Assembly (NCBI GenBank): GCA_963509715.1
Contig: CAUPCB010000027.1
Span: forward strand, 1 to 22,065
DNA length: 22,065 nt
Direction of reading: 5' to 3'
Origin: JABCPE02 sp963509715
GTDB lineage: Bacteria > Bacteroidota > Bacteroidia > Flavobacteriales > Weeksellaceae
Part shown: piece after piece, positions 12,971 to 19,740 of the stretch
Numbering within the stretch: the first letter of the stretch is position 1
Layout: every line of letters begins with the position of its first letter
Position numbers and translations under genes: made by a program
The notes under the pieces: generated by a model
Seen by the model: the letters and a program-made list of their open reading frames with translations, nothing else
What the model was told of the DNA's origin: nothing
Databases searched by the model: none

Positions 12971-13198
12971 ATGACTGCAATAGTAGCTTTAATCATTACA
13001 ATAGCTATTACAGTTCAATCTTATTTATCATATAAAAATTGGAGAAAAGAATTAAAGGAAGAGTATTGACATGATGAATTAGGGGCAGGTGATAATTTTT
13101 TATATACAAAGTATTTAACTACAATTATTTCTGGTGCTATAGGTATAATCATTCTTATTATAAGATTTATATTGTATGGTAATGAGAATAGTAAATAG
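12971..13198 (+). pseudogene. Small two-helix membrane protein gene interrupted by an in-frame TGA
   Basis: Reading from the ATG at 12971 gives MTAIVALIITIAITVQSYLS and then YKNWRKELKEEY, with a TGA stop at 13067-13069 (codon 33). The same frame stays open for 42 more codons, HDELGAGDNFLYTKYLTTII then SGAIGIIILIIRFILYG, to a TAG at 13196-13198. Read through, this is a 75-residue protein with two transmembrane helices, a common design for small membrane proteins. A single TGG-to-TGA change (Trp codon to stop) would explain it. Alternatives are a functional 32-residue single-helix peptide or a sequencing error. Too short for standard ORF calling, and the gap between neighbours is otherwise unexplained. 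Confidence 0.6.
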
Positions 13199-13236
13199 GT
13201 AATGCTTCAAATGTATTTTTTGAAATAAATAAAATG
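13199..13236 (+). repeat. Cassette spacer repeat (type B, copy 2)
   Basis: GGTAATGCTT is followed by CAAATGTATTTTTTGAAAT and AAATAAAATG. It starts one base after the stop codon of the broken gene and ends in the start codon of the next. It matches 14741-14773 at 29 of 33 positions. Confidence 0.8.
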
Positions 13237-13650
13237 GAAGATAATAATAAAGGCTTCATATTTATCAGCAATGATAAGGAAGCTGACACGACAATTAAAA
13301 TAAATTATAGAAGTTTTGTGTTTTTTGATGTTTATGGATTGGAGAATGACAAAATCTATAAAATAGTAGATGATTTGGTATATCAGTTTGATTTAAGAGC
13401 AGGGAAAGAACATTTTTTTGAAGAAGAATCCTTTGTAGTGTTAATAGAAGGAGGAAAAGAAATCATACAACAAGAATTTGAAGGTAGAATGTTCTATTTT
13501 TTAGAATGTAGCCTACTGTTTCCTCCACAAGCATTGAGATATGATTGTTATTTTTGTTGGGAAAAATTAGATAGTGGAGAATTACAAGCCTATTGGACAT
13601 CTGACTTTCCTGAAGAAGAACTAAAACAATATGTGGAAAAATTAAGATAA
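13234..13650 (+). CDS. Small acidic soluble protein (possible immunity protein)
   Basis: A 138-residue acidic protein without signal peptide or transmembrane helix. Alternating strands (GFIFISN, TIKINYRSFVFFDVYG, ESFVVLIEGG, RMFYFLECSLLF) and a final helix (EEELKQYVEKLR) suggest a compact alpha/beta fold. The composition (Asp/Glu-rich, several Cys and Trp near DCYFCWEKLD and YWTSDFP) and size are like many cytosolic immunity proteins, but no family is recognised. Its start codon is the last triplet of a type B spacer repeat, and another variant follows 11 bp after its stop, so it forms one clean cassette. Confidence 0.65.
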   Translation: MEDNNKGFIFISNDKEADTTIKINYRSFVFFDVYGLENDKIYKIVDDLVYQFDLRAGKEHFFEEESFVVLIEGGKEIIQQEFEGRMFYFLECSLLFPPQALRYDCYFCWEKLDSGELQAYWTSDFPEEELKQYVEKLR

Positions 13651-13661
13651 TGTCCCAGTAA

Positions 13662-13684
13662 TTTTTTTTGAAACAAATAAAATG
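13662..13684 (+). repeat. Cassette spacer repeat (type B, copy 3), with start-stop
   Basis: TTTTTTTTGAAACAAATAAA then ATG is the same spacer as at 13199-13236. Here the ATG (13682-13684) is directly followed by TAA, and the gene actually starts at the overlapping ATG at 13687. Confidence 0.65.
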
Positions 13685-13686
13685 TA

Positions 13687-14034
13687 ATGAAGAAGTTAAA
13701 ACAAAAACCAGTCTTTATTTTATTATTAGGTATAGGCATAATACATTTGTTTGTATATGTTAAAGGAGTAATTTTTACCAATCTTGTATATAGAAAAGAG
13801 ATAAAAGGGATAATATATAAAATTGATAGAGGGAGGGGTGGAGATGAATTCTACTATGATTTAAAAAATAAAAGGGAGTTTTTTTCAGATGAATATTTTT
13901 TTAATAATAGATTTAGTTCAGGGATAAAAATAGGCGATTCTGTATATAAATCTGCTCATAATGATACATTGTATATATATAAAAAAAATATAACAACTTA
14001 TGAATTATATAAACAAGAAGTTCTTTTAAGATAG
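13687..14034 (+). CDS. Small membrane-anchored protein of unknown function
   Basis: A 115-residue protein with a Lys-rich N-terminus and one transmembrane segment at about residues 8-30 (PVFILLLGIGIIHLFVYVKG). A soluble domain of about 80 residues follows, with strands KGIIYKIDRGRGGDEFYYDL, KIGDSVYKSAHNDTLYIYK and TTYELYKQEV. The GIIYKID...KIGDSVYK arrangement looks like a small beta domain, perhaps OB-like or SH3-like, exposed to the periplasm. No family is assigned. Preceded by a variant type B spacer and followed by another 12 bp after the stop codon. Confidence 0.65.
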   Translation: MKKLKQKPVFILLLGIGIIHLFVYVKGVIFTNLVYRKEIKGIIYKIDRGRGGDEFYYDLKNKREFFSDEYFFNNRFSSGIKIGDSVYKSAHNDTLYIYKKNITTYELYKQEVLLR

Positions 14035-14046
14035 AGATAAATATTT

Positions 14047-14093
14047 CAAAAAACTTTTTTGAAATAAATAAGCAAAAGAACGAATATTTTAAA
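14047..14093 (+). repeat. Cassette spacer repeat (type B, copy 4, extended)
   Basis: CAAAAAACTTTTTTGAAAT, then AAATAAGCAAAAGAACG and AATATTTTAAA. It aligns with 14751-14801 along its whole length except for a 4-base gap, so the repeat extends beyond the core spacer in these two copies. Confidence 0.8.
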
Positions 14094-14096
14094 ATA

Positions 14097-14489
14097 ATGA
14101 AAAAAGTAAAAAGCATCTATTATTTAGTAGAAGAAGGTCATTATGGACTTAAAATGATATTGGAGTTTGAAGATACTGAATATTTATACTTTGATTCTTG
14201 TAAATTTTTGTTTAAGAAAAATGAAAAATCAAACCTAATAACATCTAAATGGACAAAGTTAGAGTATCCTGAGTTAGAAAAGGATGATGTTTATATAAAA
14301 GAAATAAAGGAAGATGAGGCTATAGCTTATTTCATTAGATTCTCAAATAATGATATACTGCATATTTATGAGTATGTTGATGGTTTAGAAGATTGGTTTT
14401 TGAATTTTGAAATTGTATCACCTAAAAATGAAAATTATAATGAGATAATCACACATATGAATGAAACTTGGGTAAATAGAATAATGTAA
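14097..14489 (+). CDS. Small acidic soluble protein of unknown function
   Basis: A 130-residue acidic protein with no signal peptide or membrane segment. Strand-rich start (VKSIYYLVEEGHYGLKMILE), then EYLYFDSCKFLFKKNEK, a helix/strand segment DEAIAYFIRFSNNDILHIYE, and a final acidic part ending ETWVNRIM. Size, acidity and context fit a cytosolic immunity-like protein, but no family is recognised. The upstream extended type B spacer ends three bases before the ATG. Confidence 0.65.
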   Translation: MKKVKSIYYLVEEGHYGLKMILEFEDTEYLYFDSCKFLFKKNEKSNLITSKWTKLEYPELEKDDVYIKEIKEDEAIAYFIRFSNNDILHIYEYVDGLEDWFLNFEIVSPKNENYNEIITHMNETWVNRIM

Positions 14490-14559
14490 AGAGCTGTAAA
14501 TAAAAATATGGAACAAAAACAGGATAAGCAAAATAATAATACCAAATAAAAGTAATAGG

Positions 14560-14745
14560 ATGAATAATTGGATTGCAATAGGGCTTATACTGATAGGAAT
14601 AAGTATAATTTATATAACATATATAGATGGTAAGAATAGGAAAACAGAACTTACCACAGGCTATATAATGCATCTGAATGGATATACAGGAGGAATAGGT
14701 TTAATTTTTATTGGAATAAAAATATTAATTAATGAACATTGGTAA
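14560..14745 (+). CDS. 61-residue membrane protein with two hydrophobic segments
   Basis: A short protein made mostly of two transmembrane helices: about residues 4-21 (WIAIGLILIGISIIYITY) and 43-57 (TGGIGLIFIGIKILI), joined by a charged loop DGKNRKTELTTG. No family is recognised. The stop codon TAA is part of the following type B spacer (GGTAAT). Upstream, 14508-14549 contains a 13-codon ORF (MEQKQDKQNNNTK) that is probably a remnant or chance reading frame. Small two-helix proteins in such arrays can be immunity factors against pore-forming toxins, which is speculation here. Confidence 0.55.
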   Translation: MNNWIAIGLILIGISIIYITYIDGKNRKTELTTGYIMHLNGYTGGIGLIFIGIKILINEHW

Positions 14746-14801
14746 TATTCCAAATGTATTTTTTGAAATGAATCAGCAAAAGAGCAAATGAATATTTTAA
14801 A
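14741..14801 (+). repeat. Cassette spacer repeat (type B, last copy)
   Basis: GGTAATATTC, then CAAATGTATTTTTTGAAAT, then GAATCAGCAAAAGAGC and AATATTTTAAA. It matches 13199-13230 in the first half and 14047-14093 over most of its length. No gene follows it, so this is an empty end of the array. Confidence 0.8.
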
Positions 14802-14857
14802 GGAATAGAAGAAATATTTTTAAATAAAGAAAAAAAACTATTTCAAATATTCGCATA

Positions 14858-14893
14858 AAAAATGAACTTTGAGATAATTCAAAGTTCATTTTT
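14858..14893. terminator. Bidirectional terminator at the right end of the array
   Basis: AAAAATGAACTTTGA (14858-14872) and its exact complement (14879-14893) form a 15-bp stem with loop GATAAT and A/T runs on both sides. It separates the array from the tRNA-Met gene on the opposite strand and can serve both. Confidence 0.88.
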
Positions 14894-14929
14894 AATTTCT
14901 ATTCTGTAATGTGTTGCCTTACAGACTTG

Positions 14930-15003
14930 TAGCGAAGACGGGACTTGAACCCGTGACCTTTGGGTTATGAATCCAACGCTCTAACCACCTGAGCTACCTC
15001 GCC
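14930..15003 (-). tRNA. tRNA-Met (anticodon CAT)
   Basis: A 74-nt cloverleaf on the minus strand: acceptor GGCGAGG (15003-14997) and CTTCGCT (14937-14931), discriminator A at 14930, D arm GCTC/GAGC, anticodon loop TTCATAA with CAT (14969-14967), and T arm ACGGG-TTCAAGT-CCCGT. Pair 1-72 is G-T, which is unusual for an elongator. The CAT anticodon could also belong to tRNA-Ile2 if the C is modified to lysidine, but the overall sequence favours Met. The CCA tail is not encoded. Confidence 0.9.
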
Positions 15004-15051
15004 ATTTTGGTGGTGCAAAAATACGAAATATTTTCATACCACCAAATTATT

Positions 15052-16326
15052 TTATTCTAATGTTGATAAAAATGCAGAAAAATTAGTTGGTTTCTCTATG
15101 ATTTTACCATTTTTGTCTAAGACAAAATATGTCGGCGTAGCGCGCACATTGTAGGTTTCTGTGTAGCTGCTCTGCCATCCTTTCAGCTCAGTGTCATTTA
15201 TCCATGGCAGGGAAGCTATTGTTTCTTTATACGATTTTGAATCTGTATCCAAAGCAAATGCAATAACTTCAATATTTTTTTTCTTTAATTTTTGATAATT
15301 TTCAGAAATAATAGGAAGCTCTTTCAAACAATGTGAACAAGTCGAAGACCAGAACAAAACTACTTTTTTATCAGCTTTCACTCCACTGAGCTTTTTAGCC
15401 TTTGTATTAGAAACATTCGATGTGAACGAATAATCTGGCAATACTGCACCGATAGAGGTGTTTTTAATGGCTTTTACAATGGTTTTTAGCTGACTATTTA
15501 CTTCATAGTTCAGACTAGAAGCTAGGTTGAAATATTTTTCCTTTTGTTTCTCTAGTTCATAGATTTCAAAAATAGATAGCAATTCAGCCAAAATAATTTG
15601 TCCTCTTGATGTTTTTAAATTTACTTTTCCAAGCAATTTATCAACTTCACTGTCTATTGTTTCTGGCGAAGTTTTTCTTAGAAAACTTACTAATGCAGGT
15701 CTCAATAGGGAAGAGGTTTCCAGCATTGAGCCAGAATTCACAAAAAACTGTATGTATTCTTCTGTGCTGATGTTTGAATCCTCTTGACCAGCTGTAAATT
15801 TACTATTATCCAGATAATATTGAATAAAAGGATGATTGTTTGTCGCGATGTTGCTATTCTCTAAAAGATGAATTTCACTACCCAAAGCTTTATCAAAAGT
15901 GCTGTTATCATTGTATAACTTCTTCATTTCAAGTAATACAGGAAGCACCTGGCTTTTTTTTCTTTGAATTTGCATCATGTGAGTCATCTTTTGGTTAGAC
16001 TCATCCAGAAAATCTATTTTTGAAATTACACTTCCATTTGTGGTAAGTTTTATAACCACATCTTTATTTTCTGAGATTAAATTTACAGTTTTTCCGTTTT
16101 CTGGAAAATAGACTCTCATCATTCCCATATAATTTTTAGGAACATCTATTATCCATTTTCCATTTTTTTTGTTAACCTCTTTTAAAGGAATGTATTTTGC
16201 TCCTTCTAAAGATGAAACAGTCGCCGTTTTTTGACTGAAAGAATCAGCAGCCTCTATATTTATTTTAAATTGAGCAGATAAAAAACTAATACCCAAAAAA
16301 GCTGATAATATTGAAATTTTTTTCAT
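15052..16326 (-). CDS. TlpA-like thioredoxin-fold envelope protein
   Basis: A 424-residue protein with a signal peptide (about residues 1-18, ending LSAQ). A long N-terminal region follows, of the kind seen ahead of TlpA domains in Bacteroidota. The C-terminal thioredoxin domain spans about 292-424. Its redox motif is FWSSTCSHCLKELP, with Cys330 and Cys333 forming CSHC, and the cis-proline loop is NVRATPTYFVLD (Pro398). Such proteins reduce or exchange disulfides in periplasmic or surface partners. It follows the small anchored protein gene by 50 bp, with a hairpin in between, and probably belongs with the T9SS cargo gene further upstream. Partner and substrate are unknown. Confidence 0.88.
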   Translation of the reverse strand: MKKISILSAFLGISFLSAQFKINIEAADSFSQKTATVSSLEGAKYIPLKEVNKKNGKWIIDVPKNYMGMMRVYFPENGKTVNLISENKDVVIKLTTNGSVISKIDFLDESNQKMTHMMQIQRKKSQVLPVLLEMKKLYNDNSTFDKALGSEIHLLENSNIATNNHPFIQYYLDNSKFTAGQEDSNISTEEYIQFFVNSGSMLETSSLLRPALVSFLRKTSPETIDSEVDKLLGKVNLKTSRGQIILAELLSIFEIYELEKQKEKYFNLASSLNYEVNSQLKTIVKAIKNTSIGAVLPDYSFTSNVSNTKAKKLSGVKADKKVVLFWSSTCSHCLKELPIISENYQKLKKKNIEVIAFALDTDSKSYKETIASLPWINDTELKGWQSSYTETYNVRATPTYFVLDKNGKIIEKPTNFSAFLSTLE

Positions 16327-16339
16327 AATGTAAAAGGTA

Positions 16340-16369
16340 AAAAACCCCTAGAAAAATTCTAGGAGTTTT
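16340..16369 (-). terminator. Terminator or attenuator between the 83-residue gene and the TlpA-like gene
   Basis: On the minus strand AAAACTCCTAGAA (16369-16357) pairs with TTCTAGGGGTTTT (16353-16341), with one T-G wobble and a three-base loop, then continues as TT. It lies only 14 bp before the ATG of the downstream gene. It would therefore either end the first transcript or set a lower level for the TlpA-like gene. Confidence 0.75.
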
Positions 16370-16376
16370 ATAATAC

Positions 16377-16628
16377 TTATTTGTATACTTTTTTATTTTT
16401 TGAATAGTAGTACATACCAATAACCATCAATACAGCTATGGTAAGCAAGATTCCTTCATACATATCTATAGGTACTGGAGTACCTGGGTTAGTTCCCCCC
16501 ATGGGTGCTGTTGGTGGGGGAGGTATAGCTCCTCCTTCCTGTCCATAAAGACCTCTTGATAATAAAGATAATGATATTAGAAAAAATATCTTTACATTAT
16601 TCAAAATGAATTTACTCAAATTCTTCAT
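16377..16628 (-). CDS. Small secreted Pro-rich protein with a C-terminal membrane anchor (PID-type)
   Basis: An 83-residue protein. The N-terminus (NNVKIFFLISLSLLSRGLYG, about residues 10-29) is a signal peptide with cleavage near GQEGG. A Pro/Gly segment (GGAIPPPPTAPMGGTNPG) comes next, followed by VPIDMYEG and a hydrophobic helix (about residues 58-75), then a basic end SKNKKVYK. The Pro-Ile-Asp motif before a terminal helix and Lys-rich tail is the arrangement called PID-CTERM in small Bacteroidota proteins, so it may be a sorting or anchoring signal; this rests on pattern recall only. Only about 30 residues remain after removal of both hydrophobic parts. It follows the T9SS cargo gene by 15 bp and is surely in the same operon. 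Confidence 0.7.
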   Translation of the reverse strand: MKNLSKFILNNVKIFFLISLSLLSRGLYGQEGGAIPPPPTAPMGGTNPGTPVPIDMYEGILLTIAVLMVIGMYYYSKNKKVYK

Positions 16629-16643
16629 TTTTATATAATTTTA

Positions 16644-18680
16644 TTATTTTATAACTTTTTGAGAAAACTTTTTACCAGTTTCAGATACTGCTGTCACTAC
16701 ATAAGTTCCTCTTATAGCATTTGGTAAGTTTACTACAAACTCTCCTTTAGTAGCATCTATATTAGCTTGTGAGAAGATTAATCTACCAGAAAGATCAAAA
16801 ACTTGAACTGTTGCTTTTTTCCATTCAGGATCGAATAAAATCTTGTGAGTGGCTATACTTTCATCATAAGCTAAGATAGTAGCAGATGGTTTTTGAATAG
16901 TAGCAATAGTATTTTTTTGAGAAGCTAATTCTGCTGGTTTACCATAGTAAAGCCCAAACTCAGCATCTGTAGATGAAATAGAAATTTTCTTGTTATTCCC
17001 AATCAATACATGTTTCTTTCCATCAAAAATATAGAAACTCTCACCAGATGACAATCTCTCTTGTCCATCAGCAATATCTTCAGCATTTTCTAATATTTCA
17101 AATACTAAAGATTTAACATCAGAACTATATACTCTCATAGGAATTTCTTTTCCTTTGAAATCGTTTTCATTAGCCTCGTTGATATATAACCAATATGAAT
17201 TAATCAAATCTTCATCAACTCCGCCTTTTTTAGACTCCTCGAAAGTTCCAATAATATTCTTACTATTAGCAGTCACTTGTGTAGTAAGGTTTGTTGGTTG
17301 CCCAGAGACACCATCAGCGTACACTACATAATATGTTCTACCTAGCTCTTTACCATCAGAATCTAGCGCAATTACTCCTAGCTGCTTAACAGTAGAACTA
17401 GATAATCTAGCATTAGCAGTTTTTGCAGTAGAGTTTGTGCTTAATTCAGATAATTCAGAAAGTAATAATTCTTCATTTAGAGATTTAGATTGTACTGTAA
17501 CTCCATCATTGTATGTAGGAGTAGCGCTTGAACTAGCTGAATAAGCAAACTTTCTCAACTTTCCAAAATCTAAAGGTGTAGTACCTGTACTTAATTTTAT
17601 TTCGAAAGTTCCCATTGGTCTCACAATAGCTTGCTTAACATCTCCTGTAGCAACACCACTAGTATAAGACAAATATACCCCACCAGTTTCTGCTCCTGTT
17701 GCTTTTACATCAATGCTAGGGTCAACACGAACTCCTTTCAAATTACTTACAATTTTCCCTAAATATTTAAGGTTTAGATTTGTCAAATAAGGATTTCCAA
17801 ATTGGTAGATATTTTTGCCATAATTACCTGTCCATAGATTAGTAGAGTGATCCCAATGATCTCCTAGATAGGAATTATATCGTTCTCTAAAATAATTTGT
17901 GTTTTTACCACCTGGACCAAAATCCACATTTTGACCAGCTCCAGTCAATGTACCTGTAATAGTTCCAGCAAAAGGAACTCCTTTTATTGTAAACACCTTT
18001 GTAGAAAGACTGTTAAGATTTCCTCCAGAGAATGCATTGAAATTCATAGAACCTATAGCATAATAAGTAGTAGCACCACTATTTTCAACAGGAGTTGTAC
18101 TAGCTAATAAAATGTCAGTAGTGTTGTCAGATGGTGTAAAATGGTCAAATCTTACTTTACTATTATTCCATACTAAAATCCCTGTTTTGTTTCTTCTGTT
18201 TCCACTTAAATTAGCTCCTAATTCTGTAGATAATTCAGAGAATTTTTTCTTGTAGAAAGGGATAGCCATCTGTTGGTAAGCACCATGTGCATTGTCTTTA
18301 TATTCTTTGTCTACAATCCCTGTAACTTGAGCCTGTGTAGTTTGATTATCAATGTAAAGCTGTCCATATTTAATAACAGTTCCGCCATTAACAATGCTAC
18401 CATTTGTTGTAGCGCTAGACCAAAGACGAAGGATAAAGTTTCCACCGTTGGTTTTATTAGTATTTGATGCAGTAACAGTTTTAAAACCACCACCTACAAT
18501 CATCACATTACCAAAATTATCTATCACACCATCAGCGACAGTTTTCACTTCTCCACCACTATAGATGAGAGCATCTTCTTTTATATGAAGACTTGCTTGG
18601 TCTTGGACACCTAATAATGACTGTGCATTTGCTGAAAAAGCAAGAGACAATAGACCTAAAGTAAATATTTTTCTTTTCAT
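16644..18680 (-). CDS. Large secreted protein with type A T9SS C-terminal sorting domain
   Basis: A 678-residue protein with a signal peptide (MKRKIFTLGLLSLAFSANAQ, cleaved after about residue 20). A long Ser/Thr/Asn/Gly-rich beta-structured body follows, starting with HIKEDALIYSGGEVKTVADG, a common opening of surface adhesin-like or filament-like proteins in this group. The C-terminal sorting domain (about 600-678) shows the type A motifs: VQVFDLSGRLIF, then VVNLPNAIRGTYVV, and the ending KKFSQKVIK. It is exported to the periplasm by Sec, then across the outer membrane by T9SS, after which the domain is removed. No enzymatic motif is seen, so function is unknown. A full promoter lies upstream, and two smaller envelope genes follow on the same strand. 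Confidence 0.88.
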   Translation of the reverse strand: MKRKIFTLGLLSLAFSANAQSLLGVQDQASLHIKEDALIYSGGEVKTVADGVIDNFGNVMIVGGGFKTVTASNTNKTNGGNFILRLWSSATTNGSIVNGGTVIKYGQLYIDNQTTQAQVTGIVDKEYKDNAHGAYQQMAIPFYKKKFSELSTELGANLSGNRRNKTGILVWNNSKVRFDHFTPSDNTTDILLASTTPVENSGATTYYAIGSMNFNAFSGGNLNSLSTKVFTIKGVPFAGTITGTLTGAGQNVDFGPGGKNTNYFRERYNSYLGDHWDHSTNLWTGNYGKNIYQFGNPYLTNLNLKYLGKIVSNLKGVRVDPSIDVKATGAETGGVYLSYTSGVATGDVKQAIVRPMGTFEIKLSTGTTPLDFGKLRKFAYSASSSATPTYNDGVTVQSKSLNEELLLSELSELSTNSTAKTANARLSSSTVKQLGVIALDSDGKELGRTYYVVYADGVSGQPTNLTTQVTANSKNIIGTFEESKKGGVDEDLINSYWLYINEANENDFKGKEIPMRVYSSDVKSLVFEILENAEDIADGQERLSSGESFYIFDGKKHVLIGNNKKISISSTDAEFGLYYGKPAELASQKNTIATIQKPSATILAYDESIATHKILFDPEWKKATVQVFDLSGRLIFSQANIDATKGEFVVNLPNAIRGTYVVTAVSETGKKFSQKVIK

Positions 18681-18721
18681 ATTTCTAAAATTTGTATTTT
18701 TTACACACTAACTTCAATCGG

Positions 18722-18750
18722 CAAAATTACAAAAAAAATGTTAAAAACAA
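18722..18750 (-). promoter_or_regulatory. Promoter of the T9SS cargo operon
   Basis: On the minus strand TTG (18750-18748), an 18-nt T-rich spacer and TAATTTTG (18729-18722) match the Bacteroidota consensus. The leader to the ATG at 18680 is about 35 nt. Confidence 0.65.
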
Positions 18751-18799
18751 AAAAATATTTGAATTTTAAAGTGTTAAAATTTATATTTTGCCATAAAAT

Positions 18800-19117
18800 C
18801 TACTCTTTCCATTCTTTATCTTTGATTGTTTTTAGAAGTGTTTGGAATTCATCAGCGAGGTAGAACTGAGTACCTATCGCATCAAAAATCGCATCTTGGG
18901 TAAGCACCCACTGAGGAATTTCATCAGGGATTTTGCCATCATTACTATCAAAATAGTCTTTGCGCCATTGTTTGCTGTCGTAGTACGCCACGAGTCTGTC
19001 ATAGTCTGGCTGGACAGCTTTCCATTCTTCTAGTACTTCTTCAGCTTTGGTGAGAATGCTTTCTATTTTTACTAGAATTTCATTCATCTCGCGGATGTTT
19101 TCGTATCGCTCTTTCAT
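18800..19117 (-). CDS. DUF4298 family protein
   Basis: A 105-residue acidic, mostly helical cytosolic protein. The first half is a coiled-coil-like helix (EILVKIESILTKAEEVLEEW). The conserved family core follows: LVAYYDSKQWRKDYFDSNDG, then KIPDEIPQWVLTQDAIFDAI, with the YY..xxWxxDY and P.....VL..D..(Y/F)D pattern of DUF4298. The biochemical role is unknown; the family is often found near polymorphic-toxin or SMI1-type genes, but no toxin is visible here. It has no signal peptide. The next upstream gene on the same strand ends 53 bp away, so co-transcription is possible. Confidence 0.8.
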   Translation of the reverse strand: MKERYENIREMNEILVKIESILTKAEEVLEEWKAVQPDYDRLVAYYDSKQWRKDYFDSNDGKIPDEIPQWVLTQDAIFDAIGTQFYLADEFQTLLKTIKDKEWKE

Positions 19118-19170
19118 TTTGGAAATATTTTAAAATTATCAACTGAATATTTCTATTCAAATATAAGAAA

Positions 19171-19740
19171 TTATGTGATAATGAAGATAATAATATAGAA
19201 TAAAATAGAAATAAATATCAGTGATAAGCCTTTTTCAGTCTTGAAAATTTTTTCATAATATTTTCCCACAAGCAGATTTAATACAAATATAGTAAAGTAA
19301 GCCAAATTTTGATAAAAATCCATAATTTCCACAAAGAGATGATAGCGACTTACAGAATTTCCTTCGGTGGCAACTCCTATAATCTTAGGTTCGCTGGAAA
19401 AGTTTGTCTTGTAAACAAGATCATCTTCTAGTTCATAATAAGTGATTTTGTCTCTGAATTTTATTTCGGGCAGGTCGATGAAGGAGAATTTATTTACCCT
19501 GAGATAAATGTCCGCTTTGCCCTCTCTGCTGAGCTCTTTCATTTGTTTTACTTCTTGTTCTGAAGCCAGATAAATATCCAGATTTCTCTTTTTCCTTCCC
19601 CAATAACGGCATCCCTTCACCCAACTAGTTTTCTTGGGCAGAGAGTTAATGTTGTTCAGTACATCAAAGGTTTTGTAAAGAACAAAAACATTGGGCAGAC
19701 AGAAAATAATGGCGATAAGATAAGGTAGTAGTTTTTTCAT
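19171..19740 (-). CDS. Membrane protein with three predicted transmembrane helices
   Basis: A 189-residue protein of unrecognised family. There is one N-terminal helix (residues 3-23, LLPYLIAIIFCLPNVFVLYK), a loop of about 110 residues with strands and charged residues (KADIYLRVNKFSFIDLPEIK), and two C-terminal helices (about 144-160 LAYFTIFVLNLLVGKYY and 172-188 SLIFISILFYIIIFII). Its ATG overlaps the stop of the upstream small gene in an ATGA, a sign of translational coupling, so the two products probably act together. A pairing of a small acidic cytosolic protein with a membrane partner is seen, but its task is unknown. Confidence 0.65.
   Translation of the reverse strand: MKKLLPYLIAIIFCLPNVFVLYKTFDVLNNINSLPKKTSWVKGCRYWGRKKRNLDIYLASEQEVKQMKELSREGKADIYLRVNKFSFIDLPEIKFRDKITYYELEDDLVYKTNFSSEPKIIGVATEGNSVSRYHLFVEIMDFYQNLAYFTIFVLNLLVGKYYEKIFKTEKGLSLIFISILFYIIIFIIT

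Noticed and set aside
14508..14549. A 13-codon ORF (MEQKQDKQNNNTK)
   Set aside because: Too short and low in complexity to support as a gene; may be a remnant between cassettes.
11536..14801. CRISPR array
   Set aside because: The repeats are separated by whole genes of variable length and are themselves variable; there are no regular 30-40 bp spacers and no cas genes.
9829..14801. Integron or tyrosine-recombinase cassette array
   Set aside because: No integrase gene is in the window and the spacers lack attC-like paired inverted core sites, so only the general idea of cassette exchange is kept.
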